64,000 nucleotides of DNA from Rosa chinensis (GCF_002994745.2 NC_037093.1:21339555-21403554); one strand, 5' to 3'; counted from the first letter of the stretch, positions 46,180-58,165 are shown. Notes: generated by a model not told the origin, from the sequence alone. Numbers and translations are program-made.

Positions 46180-47560
46180 TACCACAAAAGCTACTGTCAC
46201 TAACACCAAAAGCTACTCTGGTGAGATTTCCGGCAACCTCCGACGATGTCACAAAAGCTACTGTCACCAGCAACAAAAGCTACTTTTACCAACAAAAACT
46301 ACTGTCACTAGCAACAAAAGCTACACTCCTCAAAACCAAAAGCTATTCAATGGTATCAAGAAAAGAAAACATATTCAATGGTATAAAAAGTATGCACGGT
46401 TCAATAGTGATATAACTAAGTGAAAAGCAACTTCCATAGTTGTCAAAAGCCACTACTATAGTTATGAAAATCTATTACAATAGTTGTATAAAGCTACTGC
46501 CAATGTTGTAATGCTACTGTCAACTTTCAATGGTGACGCTCTAAACCCATAGGCATAATTTTGCCACCTTCATCACGAGACTTCATTTCAACATTTCTTG
46601 GTTGGCTAAATGATCTTTTGCTCCATGGAGGCTTCAATATCCAAATTCACATGATTTTCAAAATCTACTAGTACAAATGCAAAGGCCAAGAGTTCTGCAA
46701 AGACAAAGATATATACAACAAAATATTAGTATTTGAAATGAAAACTAAAAAACAATAATATACCTCAACGCCGCAAATGTGGCACTCTTTATCAACTAGA
46801 TAATCAAAAACAAACAATCCAAAAAGCTACTGACAGAGGTACAAAAAGCTACTATAACAGATCTACAAAACTACTGGACCAGTAATAAAAAGCTACTGAC
46901 ATAGGTAAAGAAAGCTACTATAAAACATGTACAAAACTACTAGACCAATAATAAAAAGCTAATGCTACTATAACACATGTATAAAGCTATTGGACCAGTA
47001 ATGAAAAACTACTGACATAGGTACATATAGCTAATATAACATATGCACAAAGCTGCTGAACCAGTAATAAAAAGCTACTGACATAGGTACAAAAAACTAA
47101 TATAACACATGTACAAAGCTATTGGACCAGTAATAAAAAGCTGCTGACATAGATACTGATTGCAACAAAACCAACTAATTATCCATGTTGATAGTCTAAC
47201 AAAAATCTCAAACAAGAAATGCTAGAGAAACGAAATCAAAACAAAAAGAAAACTGAATTTCATCCATAATCTTGATTTTCCAATAAGCTATTGACATAAG
47301 ACAACTTGAAATCAATCAAAATGAAAACATAAAAACTACTAAAATCAGCTTGAAAAGATACTAACATAGGCATATAAAGGTACTATCACTATGTTGAAAA
47401 ACCACTATAATGGTTATAGAGAGCTACTGATTTGAAATTAATCAAAATGAAAATAGAAAGCTACTGACATCAGCTTCAAAAGATATTAACATAAGCATAG
47501 AAAACTACTATCACTATGTTGCAAAGCTACTACAATAGTTATAGAGAGCTACTGACAATA
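46180..47560. repeat. Dispersed to tandem AAAAGCTACT repeats inside the Pack-MULE
   Basis: The word AAAGCTACT(G) and close variants occur more than twenty times. At 46830-47160 they form a rough higher-order repeat of about 100 bp (GACATAGGTACAAAAAGCTA, CTATAACACATGTACAAAGC, TTGGACCAGTAAT). No coding frame across it is credible. Confidence 0.75.
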
Positions 47561-47699
47561 ATAAAAAATGAAAGAATTTTGGAAGAACAAAGAAATGACA
47601 AAAATCAATAGATAGGCGTAAATGAAAACACATGAATCTAGAACTCTATCAACTAGACCATTAGCTTCTAGTTTTGACATGAATGAAAATACATACAGT

Positions 47700-48432
47700 A
47701 ACTACCAAAAATGCACAGTATAAGTATTAGGGCCAACATGTAAAACCTTATGCATGCTGTCACCATATGCTTTCTTCAAAACATGAATTGTTTGCTGGAC
47801 CTCTGTTGTGCATGAGTAATCACCTGCAAGTACAATTTTCATATTAGATAACTTGAGGACAAATTCAAAGACAACCAAAAATTCGCTCCCATAAACCAAA
47901 AGAGATTTAATTTCACAAACATCTACAACATAATTTCCACTGCAACAACATCTTTCTCTTTATCAATTTCACACAAGCGAGAATCTTAAAAGTACACATG
48001 GTCACATAAAAAGAACACCAAACTTCCCTTGAACCCTGCTAGTAGCCCTTCTAATATTACCAAGTCCACCTACAGTCAATCACAAACAAACAATTCAATT
48101 CCACCAAGCATAAAGCAAAACAATTCAAATTGAAACAAAAAAAATGCTAAAAAGCACAGACCTTTGCCACTGTGTGAATAGGCAAGAATAAGAAATGCTC
48201 CCTGAAAAGCAATAATCACCATTATTCCAAGAAACCATGCATCATTTCTTTCAAACCAGAAAAAGAAAAAAAGAGGGAAATGACTGAAATGAGTGTTAAA
48301 TTACCACAACAATAAGAGCAACATATAAGATTGGAGAAGACCTTGATTTAGAATAGTACGAGCCTGAGAGCCAACTGCCTCCGTTATCACCCAATCGCCG
48401 AGAACGGTTTGCATTCACTGGCCTCCTCAATC
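47700..48432 (-). pseudogene. Captured CGR2/CGR3-like pectin methyltransferase fragment, four exons
   Basis: CGR2/CGR3 are Golgi type II membrane proteins that methylesterify homogalacturonan. Exon A (48305-48432) reads RRPVNANRSRRLGDNGG and SSPILYVALIVV (start of the membrane segment); exon B (48162-48201) reads GAFLILAYSHSGK; exon C (48028-48069) reads GGLGNIRRATSRV; exon D (about 47712-47823) reads GDYSCTTEVQQ and KKAYGDSMHKVLHVGPNT. Phases agree across A-B-C-D. The donor after exon C is GG instead of GT, and the start region reads ATTGAGG rather than an ATG. The catalytic methyltransferase half is absent, so no enzyme is made. Intron retention shows capture from DNA, not from mRNA. Confidence 0.75.
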
Positions 48433-48649
48433 GATAAATTTAGAACTGAGCTGAACTGCAGTTCCATTACTAAATCTGTTTGCCACGGAAGTTGAGCACA
48501 AGATTCATTAGGTGGAGATCCTGTATCTATATCTATATGTTCCTAAAGCCATGCATGGTAAATAAATATAACTATCAAATTAAGCACCAGCATAAAGTTT
48601 AAACAAAGCTTTAGAAACATCTGCAAATGATGACTGTTGTTTACAAATA

Positions 48650-48651
48650 TA

Positions 48652-48686
<35 letters not shown>

Positions 48687-48690
48687 AAAA
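48650..48690. repeat. (TA)n microsatellite
   Basis: About 35 bases of TA dinucleotides between captured fragments. Confidence 0.9.
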
Positions 48691-48854
48691 TCAGTAGTCA
48701 TATACCATAAGTACTGAATCAATGCCTATATAAATTTATATGAATTCTGCTAATACAAAACAACAGCCCGCATAATTGATTTATTATGTGAATGGTTTAC
48801 ATTGGAATTGATAGAGAGCATGTATATGAGAATAATTTCAAATAAGGAACTTGT

Positions 48855-49015
48855 ATTGATTCTGTCTTCATTACTCACAGTAGGTTTGGTCACCTCCAAA
48901 ATCATGGACTGCAGTTGCACATACATCGCTAGCTTTTCTCTTTGGGGCAAACTGCATCAACATGGCATCCAAGTGCTTGAAGTGACTCAAAAGGCACAAT
49001 TCTTCCAGGAAAACC
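48855..49015 (-). pseudogene. Captured DJ-1 homolog D (PfpI family) exon fragment with a frameshift
   Basis: After an acceptor CTGTAG the minus strand reads FPGRIVPFESLQALGCHVDA VCPK (residues shown with a break), then, one base out of frame, KASDVCATAVHDFGGDQTY. Plant DJ-1 homolog D proteins have this pattern (VPF.SLQALGC.VDAVCPKKKAGD.C.TAVHDF.GDQTY). The extra base near 48930 breaks the frame and a GTGAGT donor-like site ends the exon near 48860. Only one exon of the gene is present. Confidence 0.7.
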
Positions 49016-49223
49016 TACAGGTAGATTAAGTAAATTATGCTTCGTAAATGCGTGAGATCTAACATTTTTATTGTTAACTACAATTATAGGTAATCAGTTT
49101 ACAGAAACAGGTCGTAAAACCCTCTCGATCTTAATTGTGAATCAAAAACCCTAACTCAATCGACTCCAATTCAAATTTCCAAAGTGAATCAAAAAATCTC
49201 ATCAGCAAAAAAAATACATGTAC

Positions 49224-49296
49224 CTTTGAGGTCAGAGGAAAAGGTTCGAGCAGAGATTGCAGTACAAGACGAAGAAGAAGTAACAGCGAGAGCCAT
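49224..49296 (-). pseudogene. Captured first coding exon with plastid-transit-like N-terminus
   Basis: ATG at 49294-49296 opens MALAVTSSSSCTAISARTFS and ends SDLK with donor CAAAG|GTACAT at 49224. Ser/Thr/Ala-rich start without acidic residues suggests a transit peptide. About 300 upstream bases look like its 5'UTR. The parent gene is not recognised. Confidence 0.45.
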
Positions 49297-49613
49297 TTCT
49301 GAAATCGAAGCAATCCAATTCGATCCGATTTTGGTATATAGCAGTCCTCGACGTCGGAGATCGGCGCTCCAATTCGGCCGCGAGGATGGCAGGCGATGCC
49401 AGAGGTCCTCTCCAACAGCGAATACTTCAATTTCTCAAATGAAATTTGAAAAATTACTGAGACAAACGAGTAGAAAAACCGTAGAAGGCGAAGTAGCGAA
49501 GACAAAGGTCGACTCACTCGCAGAGGCAAACGAAGATCCAGTGAAGGCAAGGCTCATCGAACACACGAGGTGTTACCAGAAATTGGATGCCGGAAGAGAC
49601 TAGATGGTGCACC

Positions 49614-49644
<31 letters not shown>

Positions 49645-50354
49645 TGAGAATGCGATGTGTTTTAAAAACATATTAGTTTATCGAAAAAGAGAGAGAGAGA
49701 GAGAGAATGTTGAGGGCAAAATAAGTATAGCACAAAAAGAAACTGATGTTTTTGTAGCTTAAAGTGGCCTTATGTGTACAAAAAAATTTAGGTGGCTTTT
49801 TGACTAATTAAAATTTCAAAATAACACTTATATGTAATTTTCTATTTTAAAATCTAGAAGAAGGAATACATTAGGGGTGGGTTCGGTTCCGAGCCTAAAC
49901 CGAAATGGCATTCGGTGCGGTTTTCACGTTTTGGAAAGTTGGCACCGAAAACCGAACCGAACCGAACGGTTCGGGTCGGTTCGGCCAGTTTCGGTTTTTT
50001 TTTTTTTTTTTTTTTTTTTTTTGAAAAACAGATTTTTACCTAATATACTCATTTGGTATTGTAACTCGAGAAGTTTTTGTTTCTACAAACCTGTAATTAT
50101 AATTTATAACAAGAAGTTTACAAGTTTACTAATGCATGTTTTGTACTTCACTAGACAATAATCTCTAATTCGATACTCCATAGTCCATATAATTCAATTC
50201 ATATAGTCCATCAAATTCTAACATCAATATATGAAATTGTCAAAAAATATAGAGTCCAAAGTTTATAAAAGTCCATCATTACATCAACACTACATTATAG
50301 AGTCCAAAGTTTATAAAAGTCCATCATTACATGAATGAGGGCAATAGCATAATC

Positions 50355-53300
50355 TCAAGCTCGGAAAGATGAAGTCTTCAACTTTGAAGGCTTCGACTTT
50401 GGAGGTAACATTCCGCTCCGACTACTCCCCACTGCAGCTCGACATGACATCTTAAGCATCTCTACATTAGTATAAGAGAATAATAAAAATAACATTAGAA
50501 AATAAATACATACAATCATATATAACATAAATATTACAACTTCATTAACCCAAAAAACTATAACTAAGAAAATAGAAACTAAATTACCTCTTTCCGCTTC
50601 TTCACACAACTCCATCTCCTCAACAGTAGGCATATGATGTAGATACACATTTTCACTCCTAAGCCAATTTTGTGTACATATCAAAGCCTCCACCATTCTA
50701 GGACTTAGGGAGCTACGGTATGGATCAATAATCCTCCCACTCGTGCTAAAGGAAGATTCTGAAGCTATGGTTGACACCGGAATAGCTAGAACATCCCTTG
50801 CAATGCGGGCCAATATAGGATATTTACAAACTCCATTCACCCTCCACCAATTCAACAAATCAAAGTCTTCACCATCTCCTTCAATAGGATCTCCAAGATA
50901 CCTATCCACATCATTGTTTACCAAGGTTCTAAAAAACGCTAGGCGCTAGTCGGGCGGTGACCCAGGGACTAGCGCCTAGGCGGGGACTAGGCGGTTTTTA
51001 TTTTTTTTAATTTTTTAATTATTTTATGACATATACTTAATAAATAATCATTTTTAATCACTTAATATAGTAATATGCATGAATTATCTCATGCTTTCTC
51101 ATATTAATTAATAATGAAACTTAAAAAAAGTGGACAATTAATAATTTAATATGAAGCTCTAGCTAGCTGTCACCATTACATCACTTTTTTTAAAAAAAGA
51201 ATAAAAACAAACCACCCCAACCCCCACCCCACACATCTCATCTTCTTCATCTCTCTTCTGGTCTTCTTTCTCATCTCCAGCATCTCTCTTGATCTCTTGG
51301 TTCTGCTTCATCTTCCCAGAAGCCACATCTCACCCCTTCTTCACCCACTTCTCAAAATCCAAACCCCCAACAAAGCTAAACCCATATTCATCTCCACGCT
51401 CTTCTCCTCCCCCAAATCCTCTCTCTCAATCTCAGAGCCCATCCCATCTCGCCTCTCGAAGAGCGATACCCAACTTGAAATCCCGGTCAAGAAGCTCTTC
51501 GTGCCGCCACAGATGCAATCTGATCGCGAATCGAATTGTCAAGTTTGGTTGATTTGGTTCATGATTGAATTTGTTAGGATTTGAATTTGATATCTTTGTT
51601 ATGATGGATTTGTCAATTAGTGGAATTAATCTGTTGGGGTAGGTTTGTTTTTGAATCATGGTCATCGATTCCGGATTCGAGTTTCATGATGGAGAACGAA
51701 GTGAGTTGCTTACAGAGTTACAGCATACACCAGAGGAGGAAAATTCCAGAATCTAGCGAGGAAAAAAAAATTCCACAATCCAGCGCCTAGCGCCCAGCCC
51801 CGGCGCCTAGACCGCCTAACCTCCGCCTAGACCGACTAGGCGGCCGCCGAGAAACCAAACGCCCAACTCAATCGACTAGCCTGAAATCGGATCGGACACC
51901 CTGCGCCTAGCGCCTAGCCCGTTTTTTAGAACCTTGTTGTTTACGATCCCGGCTTTCATTGCTCTTCTCCTTTGCTCCTTCTCTTTCAATCTCTTTTCTA
52001 ACTCTGTTAGACCCTTACTTGAACTAGATGTCCCCTCACTTGATACTTGAGAACCCACAACCTCACCAACACCACTTTCCCTTCCCTCTTCCTCATACAC
52101 CTTGTAAAGGTCATACAAGAGATCCTTCACAGTCTTTGTGTTAGCTTCCACATTTTCATTCATATCCCCATCATCAAGAATCTCAAAATAGTCAACAACT
52201 TTCTCAAGTTTATGACGCGGATCAAGAACAATAGCAATGAATAGATAGTGATTCAACTTATCAAAGCTACCCCAATACTTGACAAACTTGTCTTGCATAG
52301 GTGATGCAATCTCAGACAAACATGGGTTCTTTTGTTCTTGCAAGAGACCATAAATAGATAGTATATCACCAAAAGTACTATGAACGGTAGGAGAATTAGA
52401 ACAACATACCTTCAAAGTGATTTCATAAAATGGTCTCAAGAAATCCATAAATTGCTCCCCATATTGCCAATCAACACTTGCCGGTGGCCCTTCTTTTGGC
52501 TTTTCACCCTTGGCACCTTCAAGCCATGCACAAAAATTGCACGCATCTTCTTCCACCATTCTATCAAAAGCTTTTTGGAATTTCAAAGCTCGTTCCAACA
52601 TCAAGAATGTGGAATTCCACCTAGTAGGGACATCTAAAATCACAAGCCCTTTGCACTCTAGTTTTACCCTTACAACACATTCCTTAAAAAAATCAAGCCT
52701 TTGTGGGGAGGATCTAACATACCTCACCGCATTCCGAATGGCACCAATGAATATCTTCATCACACACAACCCATCATTGACAATCAAGTTCAGAATATGG
52801 GCTACACACCTCATTTGCAAATTCTTCCCTTCATGCAAAACTGCATTAGGGACACCCCAATCACCCATCCTCCTACTCAACTCCTTCAATGCAACATCAT
52901 TTGACGAAGCATTATCAACGGTGACCGTGAGAATCTTCTCTATACCCCATTCCAACAAACAATCCTCCAATAGCTTAGCTATAGCCTCTCCCTCATGACT
53001 AGGAATCACACAAAAATTTAAAATTCTCTTATGCAACACCCAATTATCATCAATAAAATGTGCAGTGAGGACCATATAATTAATGTTTTGAATAGAAGTC
53101 CAAGTATCGGTTGTAAGAGACAACCTATATCTACTCAATTGATCCATCAATTTTTCCTTTTCCCCCAAATAAAGCTGAAGGACATCCTTTGCTATTGTCT
53201 TACGGGAAGGAATTCTCCAATAAGGAAGAGCTCTACCCATAAAACGCCTAAACCCCTCTCCCTCAACATGAGAAAATGGTAGCTCATCTAATATAATGTA

Positions 53301-54920
53301 CTCCACACATAACATAGATAGCTCTTCTTGAGTGCATTCTACAGTACACAACTCAGTAGTTGGTTTTTTAAAAGAGAAAATCTTTTGCCTTTTAGCTTTC
53401 ATCATTTCAATATTAGGGGGATACTTTGGACACCTGTCCATATGATTATTAAGGGAGGTTGTACCATTCTTCCTAGGATCGGCATAGTAAATTTTTCCAC
53501 AATAATTACATTTACCCTTAATTCTACCCTCCACCATATCCCTCTCAAAATGATTCCAAATATCTGACCTTTCTTTCCGTTTCAACGCCTCAAGGATGCT
53601 TTCCACACTTCCATCATCTTCAAGCTCGGTTGCTTGAGTTCCTTGAACTTCCGGAGTTGCAGTAGAAGTTCCTTCATGGGGAGTTATTGGTGCTGTAGAT
53701 TCACCAACACTAGTGTTGATCTGCAAAACAGAACAGAAACTGCAATAAGAAACAAAACAGAATAGAAAAACAGAAAGCAGAAAACAAAACAGAAACTGCA
53801 CAAACATCAGCAGAAAACAAAAGGCAGAAAACAAAATGCAGAAACTGCAATAATGCCAGCACAAAACAAAAAAACAAACTGCAGAGTGCAAACAGAAAAA
53901 TAGTATTACTTTATGAGTTTAACAGCTATGGATCATGCACAGATCAAAGTCAATGATTAGATGAAGGTCAAATTAACTCAATGTCGGGTATGCATCATGC
54001 AGAAACACATATTAACATCAGTTTTTTACTTCAACACACATATTAAAACCTTTTAAGAGTTGAGCTAGAACCCAAAGGCCACAGTGAATAAAGACAACAA
54101 AACCCAGGAATCTCAATACCTGATTTCTAACAGTAACCAAAAACCAATTCACCAAATACCCATTTCCCATAATCAAAATTCAAAAGCAATGAATCAGAGA
54201 TAGACAGAAGAATCATGGTATACACTTACAAAAAGAAAAATCTCACAACCCAAGAGATTTTCAATTAAAAGTTCAAGTTCCAGGCCAAAGAGAAAAGGTG
54301 CACACAAAAATTCATAAAATACAAATGAGTAGCATTGCGATCTGTGTTTGTAAAAACAATCAGCAGGTTGTGAATGGAGAATGCTATTCAAATAGAACTC
54401 ATGCAACTAAAATTGAGACTCTAGAGCTGTTCAAATAGATTAATATACTTGAATTTTGGACCATGAAACAGCAACAGAGAAGTCATGTTTGGTAAGCAGT
54501 TATTTTAAGTATAAACATAAACAGAATAAGAGGAACTGGTCACAGGTTCAAGAAAACGCAAAAGGGTCATGGTTATTTGTTATTGGAGTTGTCATAGATT
54601 TGAAGTACCATTGCAAATCAAAGTACCTGAAACCAAGACCGCACCCAATAGCTTTGTGCAAAGCTCAGCTATTCATATATATATATAGATACACACACAT
54701 ATGTATATATAACATAGTAGTTGCAACTGCGCACATGCAAAAGGGGAAAAAAATAGAAGAGAGGTTCTGTTCAAAAGTGAAATTAAAAGAGTGGAAGATA
54801 AACATAGTTGATAGTTACAGAAAAACAAACTGCAGAGATTTAGATTGGTACCTGAGATGAAGAAGTTGATTTCGGATTAGCACCGGAACTAGTAGCAGCA
54901 GATTTTGATTGCCTCTTCAT
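50355..54920 (-). pseudogene. hAT transposase (BED finger, RNase H-like, hATC dimerisation domain), split by a nested element
   Basis: Exon 1 is 54852-54920 (MKRQSKSAATSSGANP..., donor CTCAG|GTACC). Exon 2 starts at 53720 after TTTTGCAG in the same phase. A BED zinc finger follows (CNYCGKIYYADP ... LNNHMDRC), then catalytic-core motifs TTDTWTSIQNINYM, TVDNASSND, RCVAHILNLIVND and DVPTRWNSTF. The nested element enters at AGIVNN (51944/50914); the reading continues in phase on its far side into the hATC domain (CKYPILARIARDVLAIPVST, ASESSFSTSGRI). A last intron (donor AGAG|GTAATTT near 50587, acceptor AATGTAG near 50463) precedes the end at 50355. Apart from the insertion I see no stop or frameshift, so the damage is recent or the insertion is the only lesion. 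Confidence 0.88.
50914..51944. mobile_element. Non-autonomous hAT-like element, 1015 bp, nested in the transposase gene
   Basis: Ends CAAGGTTCTAAAAAACGCTA (50922) and ...CGTTTTTTAGAACCTTG (51936), with perfect 8-bp duplication TTGTTTAC at 50914-50921 and 51937-51944. Subterminal GGCGCTAGGCG words occur at both ends (50938-50990, 51780-51920). The interior 51230-51600 is genic-looking: Ser/Pro/His-rich plus-strand frame ending QLEIPVKKLFVPPQMQS. This faintly recalls the start of organellar EngB-type GTP-binding proteins, so a captured 5' exon is possible. Confidence 0.85.
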
Positions 54921-55964
54921 AATGTTTGCTACTGATCACTCCTATTCAAATTCAAGGAGTTGCAAACTGCAATTAGCTTACTGCATATATAAACAGTAAT
55001 ATATAGTCTAGTATAAAAATTGCAAAATCACATCAGAACATCATTACACAATATTTAGCAACTCATTAACAAAACCTGACAATGCTTTTAATACCAAACC
55101 TATATCCCAACCTCTACAAGCAAACAGATTGTAATAAAAGATAATACATTTGAGTTCAGTAGCAACTCATTAACAAAACCTGACTGAGAGAGAGACATTT
55201 TGGAATCCCCTAGTACTGAAAACCCTAATAAATACTCCAAATCATCGATTCTATACACAAATGAGCAAAAATGAATCACACCCATCGATTCAAGATTATG
55301 CAATCCAACCCTTACCGGCGTAAAGATTCGGATGAGTGTACTGAGGTGGAGGTGGCTTGCTCGCTTGCTGCTGTGGAGGAAAACGAGCCCAGAACTCCAG
55401 ACAGAACGAGCCCAGAACTGCTGTGGAGGACTTGAGGAGGCGAGATGGTGACTTGGTAAGGAGAGAAATTGGGGGCTGAGAGATGAGATAGAGACTCAAT
55501 CAGATCGATGAGAGAAACGCAGAAACTAGCCCTAAATATCAGATCGATGAGAGATACACAGTGCTTACCGGCGAGATCGATGAGAGCTTCGATTTCCGGA
55601 ACGTGATCGGCAGAGAAGTCGGCCTGAGAGAGAGGTCGTTAGTCGCTGAGTCGGGAGAGCTTCGATTTCCGGAAGGTGATCGAGAGAGAGGTTGGTCTGA
55701 GAGAGAGAGGTCGCCGGTCTGAGAGAGTTAGAGGCTTAGAGGAGGCAATCTGAGAGAGTTAGGCTTAGAGAATAGAGAGTTAGAGGAGGCTGAGGAGCGA
55801 GAGGGTGGGTTCGACAGAGATCGCTGAGGAGACTGAGGAGCGAGAGGGTGGGTTAGAGGAGACTGAGAGTGCGAAACTGCGAGGGTTAGGCGAGAGTGCG
55901 AGACAGCGAGACCGAGTGGATTAGGTCATTAGGGTAAGTTAAACCCTATTCAAAAACGACGTCA
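54921..55964 (-). other. 5' region of the hAT transposase gene
   Basis: Contains leader and promoter sequence of the transposon. 55540-55920 is a GA-rich imperfect repeat tract (GAGAGAG, GAGGAGACTGAGGAGCGAGA). No other gene recognised. Confidence 0.5.
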
Positions 55965-56145
55965 TTTTGCGGTGCGGTTTTGCGGTTAGGTTCGGTTTCT
56001 GCCCTACCGAAACCGAAAACCGAACCGAACAGATTCGGTGCGGTGCGGTTTTTTCCAGTTCGGTGCAGTTTTTTTCGGCTGCGGTTAGGGTATCGGTGCC
56101 GTTTTTTTCGGTTTTCGGTTTCGCGAGCCCACCCCTAGAATACAT

Positions 56146-56813
56146 ACACCGTTGACGTTTCTAAGATTATATAGACTAGAGTATTCTCAAACAAAAAATA
56201 AAAGATTTATAGACTAGGCCACCGGGTACCTACGCGCAATAACTAAATTGAAAACCACGTTCTGGCGGGTTATTTCCCTCCAATGCCTCCTTTTTTTATT
56301 TTATTTTTTTAATGGTATCCTATTTCCTCACAGTTTTCAAGAAACAGTGCTTTTGGAGTTTTGGCACTTAAAAAAGGCCCGAACGACTCTGCTATTCTCC
56401 AGGAACATCCCCTTCCCTGCACTTCTCATCGACTTGGGTAAGCACCATCTCTCCTCTTTTCTTTTTCTATACTTCATCGATCGTCCTACTTCATGATCTA
56501 GGGCTGTGTTGAGTTAAGATTATCACTTTAGGGTTTCGGAATATAGGGTTTTGACGCCATCAAATTCTCAATTGATGTCAGGGTTTTAGGGTTTGGGGAA
56601 TTTCTGTACAGCAATTAAAAAAAAGTGAACTTCTTTCTTGATATGATTTTATGGGTTTCTCAAGGCAAAGGGTTTTGGGGATTGGAATCAACGAAATCAT
56701 TAATGCAATATAATCGTAGTATTGGGCATGTGCTTCAATTGAAAGATGATCTTTAGTACCCAATTTTTTTTTTTGTTGCATAGGTGAATCGTCCATAATT
56801 TCAAGTATCAAGA
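56146..56813 (+). other. Promoter, 5'UTR exon and 5'UTR intron of F-box/LRR gene A
   Basis: A non-coding exon ends at GACTTGG|GTAAGC (donor 56438-56439), and the intron runs to TTGCATAG at 56783. The matching exon of gene B ends TACTCGG|GTAAGC near 60610. The duplicated unit begins near 56370 (CGACTCTGCT.TTCTCCA). Confidence 0.6.
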
Positions 56814-58165
56814 ATGCTAGAGAAGGCATTTTGGACTGGCTGCAACAGTTCCATAGAGGAACTTCTGCAGGTGAGTGAGTAGCATATCTTTTTGTTTGTT
56901 TTCTAAATCTGGATTGGATTAGTTTTCTTTCTGGTGGGCATTATTAGCCGTTGAATACGAATGCTTCATTAGATTTTGTTTTCTTTGGATTTGGTGAGTA
57001 TTTTGAGTGTATTAGTGTTCCTGTTTTGCATCCTTTAGTTTTACTGTAATTCATGAGCAGTAGTGATACCATGAATTGTTCTTACGTTGAAGATAAATGG
57101 ACATTTTAGTTTATTATATGATAATTCTCGACTCTATGAAAGCATATCTACATGTTTGTATTTTTGTTTTCAAAGATGATGGGCAGTTATTTTTTTGTGT
57201 AGTTCATGGATCAGCGAAAATGGGATCAGTTGGACTATGGTTGTTTGGTGAATATCTTTGGAAAAGTCGGAAGAGGTGGTATGGAGTCACTGCTCATGGA
57301 TGTTCCTTTTGTCTGCAAGTCATGGCATAAAGCAAGCCTTGATCCTAAATGTTGGGAAAGTCTCATTTTTCCCATCATTTTCACTAGTCTTTATAATTCT
57401 GATGTTGAAACTGAAGACTGGACTTTTGATCCCTTTTTAAAAAGATTTGTTTTTGAATACCGAATCAACAAGAGCTTCTCCATCACTGCATTCATAAAGT
57501 TTATGGTCAGTCGTAGCAAAGGATGTGCTACTGAAATCAGGCTACCTGTGTGCGCTTCAGAAGAAGCACTGAAACGTGTTGCAGCTTCGTAAGTGTACTC
57601 CCTCTAGTATTTTTTTTTTTAGTGTAAAATAATTTATTTTGTTACCTGGAAATAAAGGTTAATTACCTTTTTCAGGTGTCCTCGCCTAAAGAATTTGACT
57701 TTGCCCACTGATGTAGTCTACTATAAATCAAGAATGATCCCTGATATGATTGGCAAGTGGAAAGATTTGGAGTATTTGCTAATGGGAAGCTGCTACCATG
57801 ACATGGAGAAAATCATTTCCCAAATAGGCCTTCACTGCAAGAATTTCTATTATTTAGATATTCCTGACTGTCTGGTTCGCAAAGATGCTGCATTGGCAAT
57901 TGCAAAGTTGCCTAATCTTAAGCACATAATTATGATGAACACAAAGATTGAGCGGGTTAATTTTGTTAGATTAGTGAAGGGCTGCAAAAAACTTGTGTCA
58001 TTGGATGCCAGAAATTGTCTTGGTTTCGATGCAGGTGATAAGGAAATATCAAAACTTGCTTCTCATATCAGTGATTTCAAATGCCAAGGTTCTAGATTTT
58101 TTGATTGCCATTCCAAGGAGGGAAAATATGTTTGGTTTCATGATTCTGTCTATGATGGACGCTGA
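56814..58165 (+). CDS. F-box/LRR-repeat protein, At3g48880-like, gene A (three coding exons)
   Basis: By family this is a substrate adaptor of an SCF E3 ubiquitin ligase; its target is unknown. Exons are 56814-56870, 57203-57588 and 57676-58165; they sum to 933 bases, giving 310 residues with no internal stop. Splice sites are canonical (CAG|GTGAGT, GTGTAG|TTC, TTC|GTAAGT, TTTCAG|GTG). The F-box is WDQLDYGCLVNIFGKV through VPFVCKSWHKASLDPKCW (about residues 26-70). Leucine-rich repeats follow (CPRLKNLTLP, KWKDLEYLLMGSC, LPNLKHIIMMN, CKKLVSLDARNC). An in-frame ATG in exon 2 (57206, MDQRKWDQ) is an alternative start, giving 290 residues; the upstream ATG is kept in both paralogues. Gene B is the tandem paralogue. 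Confidence 0.88.

Larger units (their letters stand above)
45935..49853 (-). mobile_element. Pack-MULE carrying fragments of at least three genes, 3.9 kb
   Basis: Ends GAGTTAATTACATATAAGTG (45945) and reversed AGAAAATTACATATAAGTG (49843), continuing imperfectly through AAAGCCACC and CATAAGGCCAC for about 100 bases. Perfect 10-bp flanks ATTTTAAAAT at 45935-45944 and 49844-49853. No transposase. The minus strand carries, in order from the right, a plastid-type leader exon (49224-49296), a DJ-1 homolog D exon (about 48855-49015) and four CGR2/CGR3-like exons with introns (47700-48432). All fragments read in the same direction, so one chimeric transcript is possible. Confidence 0.75.
49864..56145 (-). 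mobile_element. hAT transposon, 6266 bp, autonomous type but interrupted
   Basis: Ends TAGGGGTGGGTTCGGTTCCG (49872) and ...GCGAGCCCACCCCTA (56137), with perfect 8-bp duplication GAATACAT at 49864-49871 and 56138-56145. Subterminal regions (49890-50000 and 55965-56125) are dense in (C)GGTTCGGT / ACCGAACC words, likely transposase-binding repeats. It holds a BED-finger hAT transposase on the minus strand, interrupted by a nested element (50922-51936). A 24-29 base T run lies at about 49997-50022. Confidence 0.93.

Noticed and set aside
49131..49603. 139-codon frames on both strands
   Set aside because: The region reads better as 5'UTR plus a short first exon ending at a donor (49224); the long frames run through the splice site.
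52047..53567. Several plus-strand frames of 60-160 codons
   Set aside because: All lie antisense to the hAT transposase exon, whose domains are clear.
53721..53891. Hydrophobic Cys/Phe-rich N-terminus in frame with the transposase
   Set aside because: It is intron sequence before a TTTTGCAG acceptor; exon 1 at 54852-54920 joins exon 2 in the same phase and gives a normal start.
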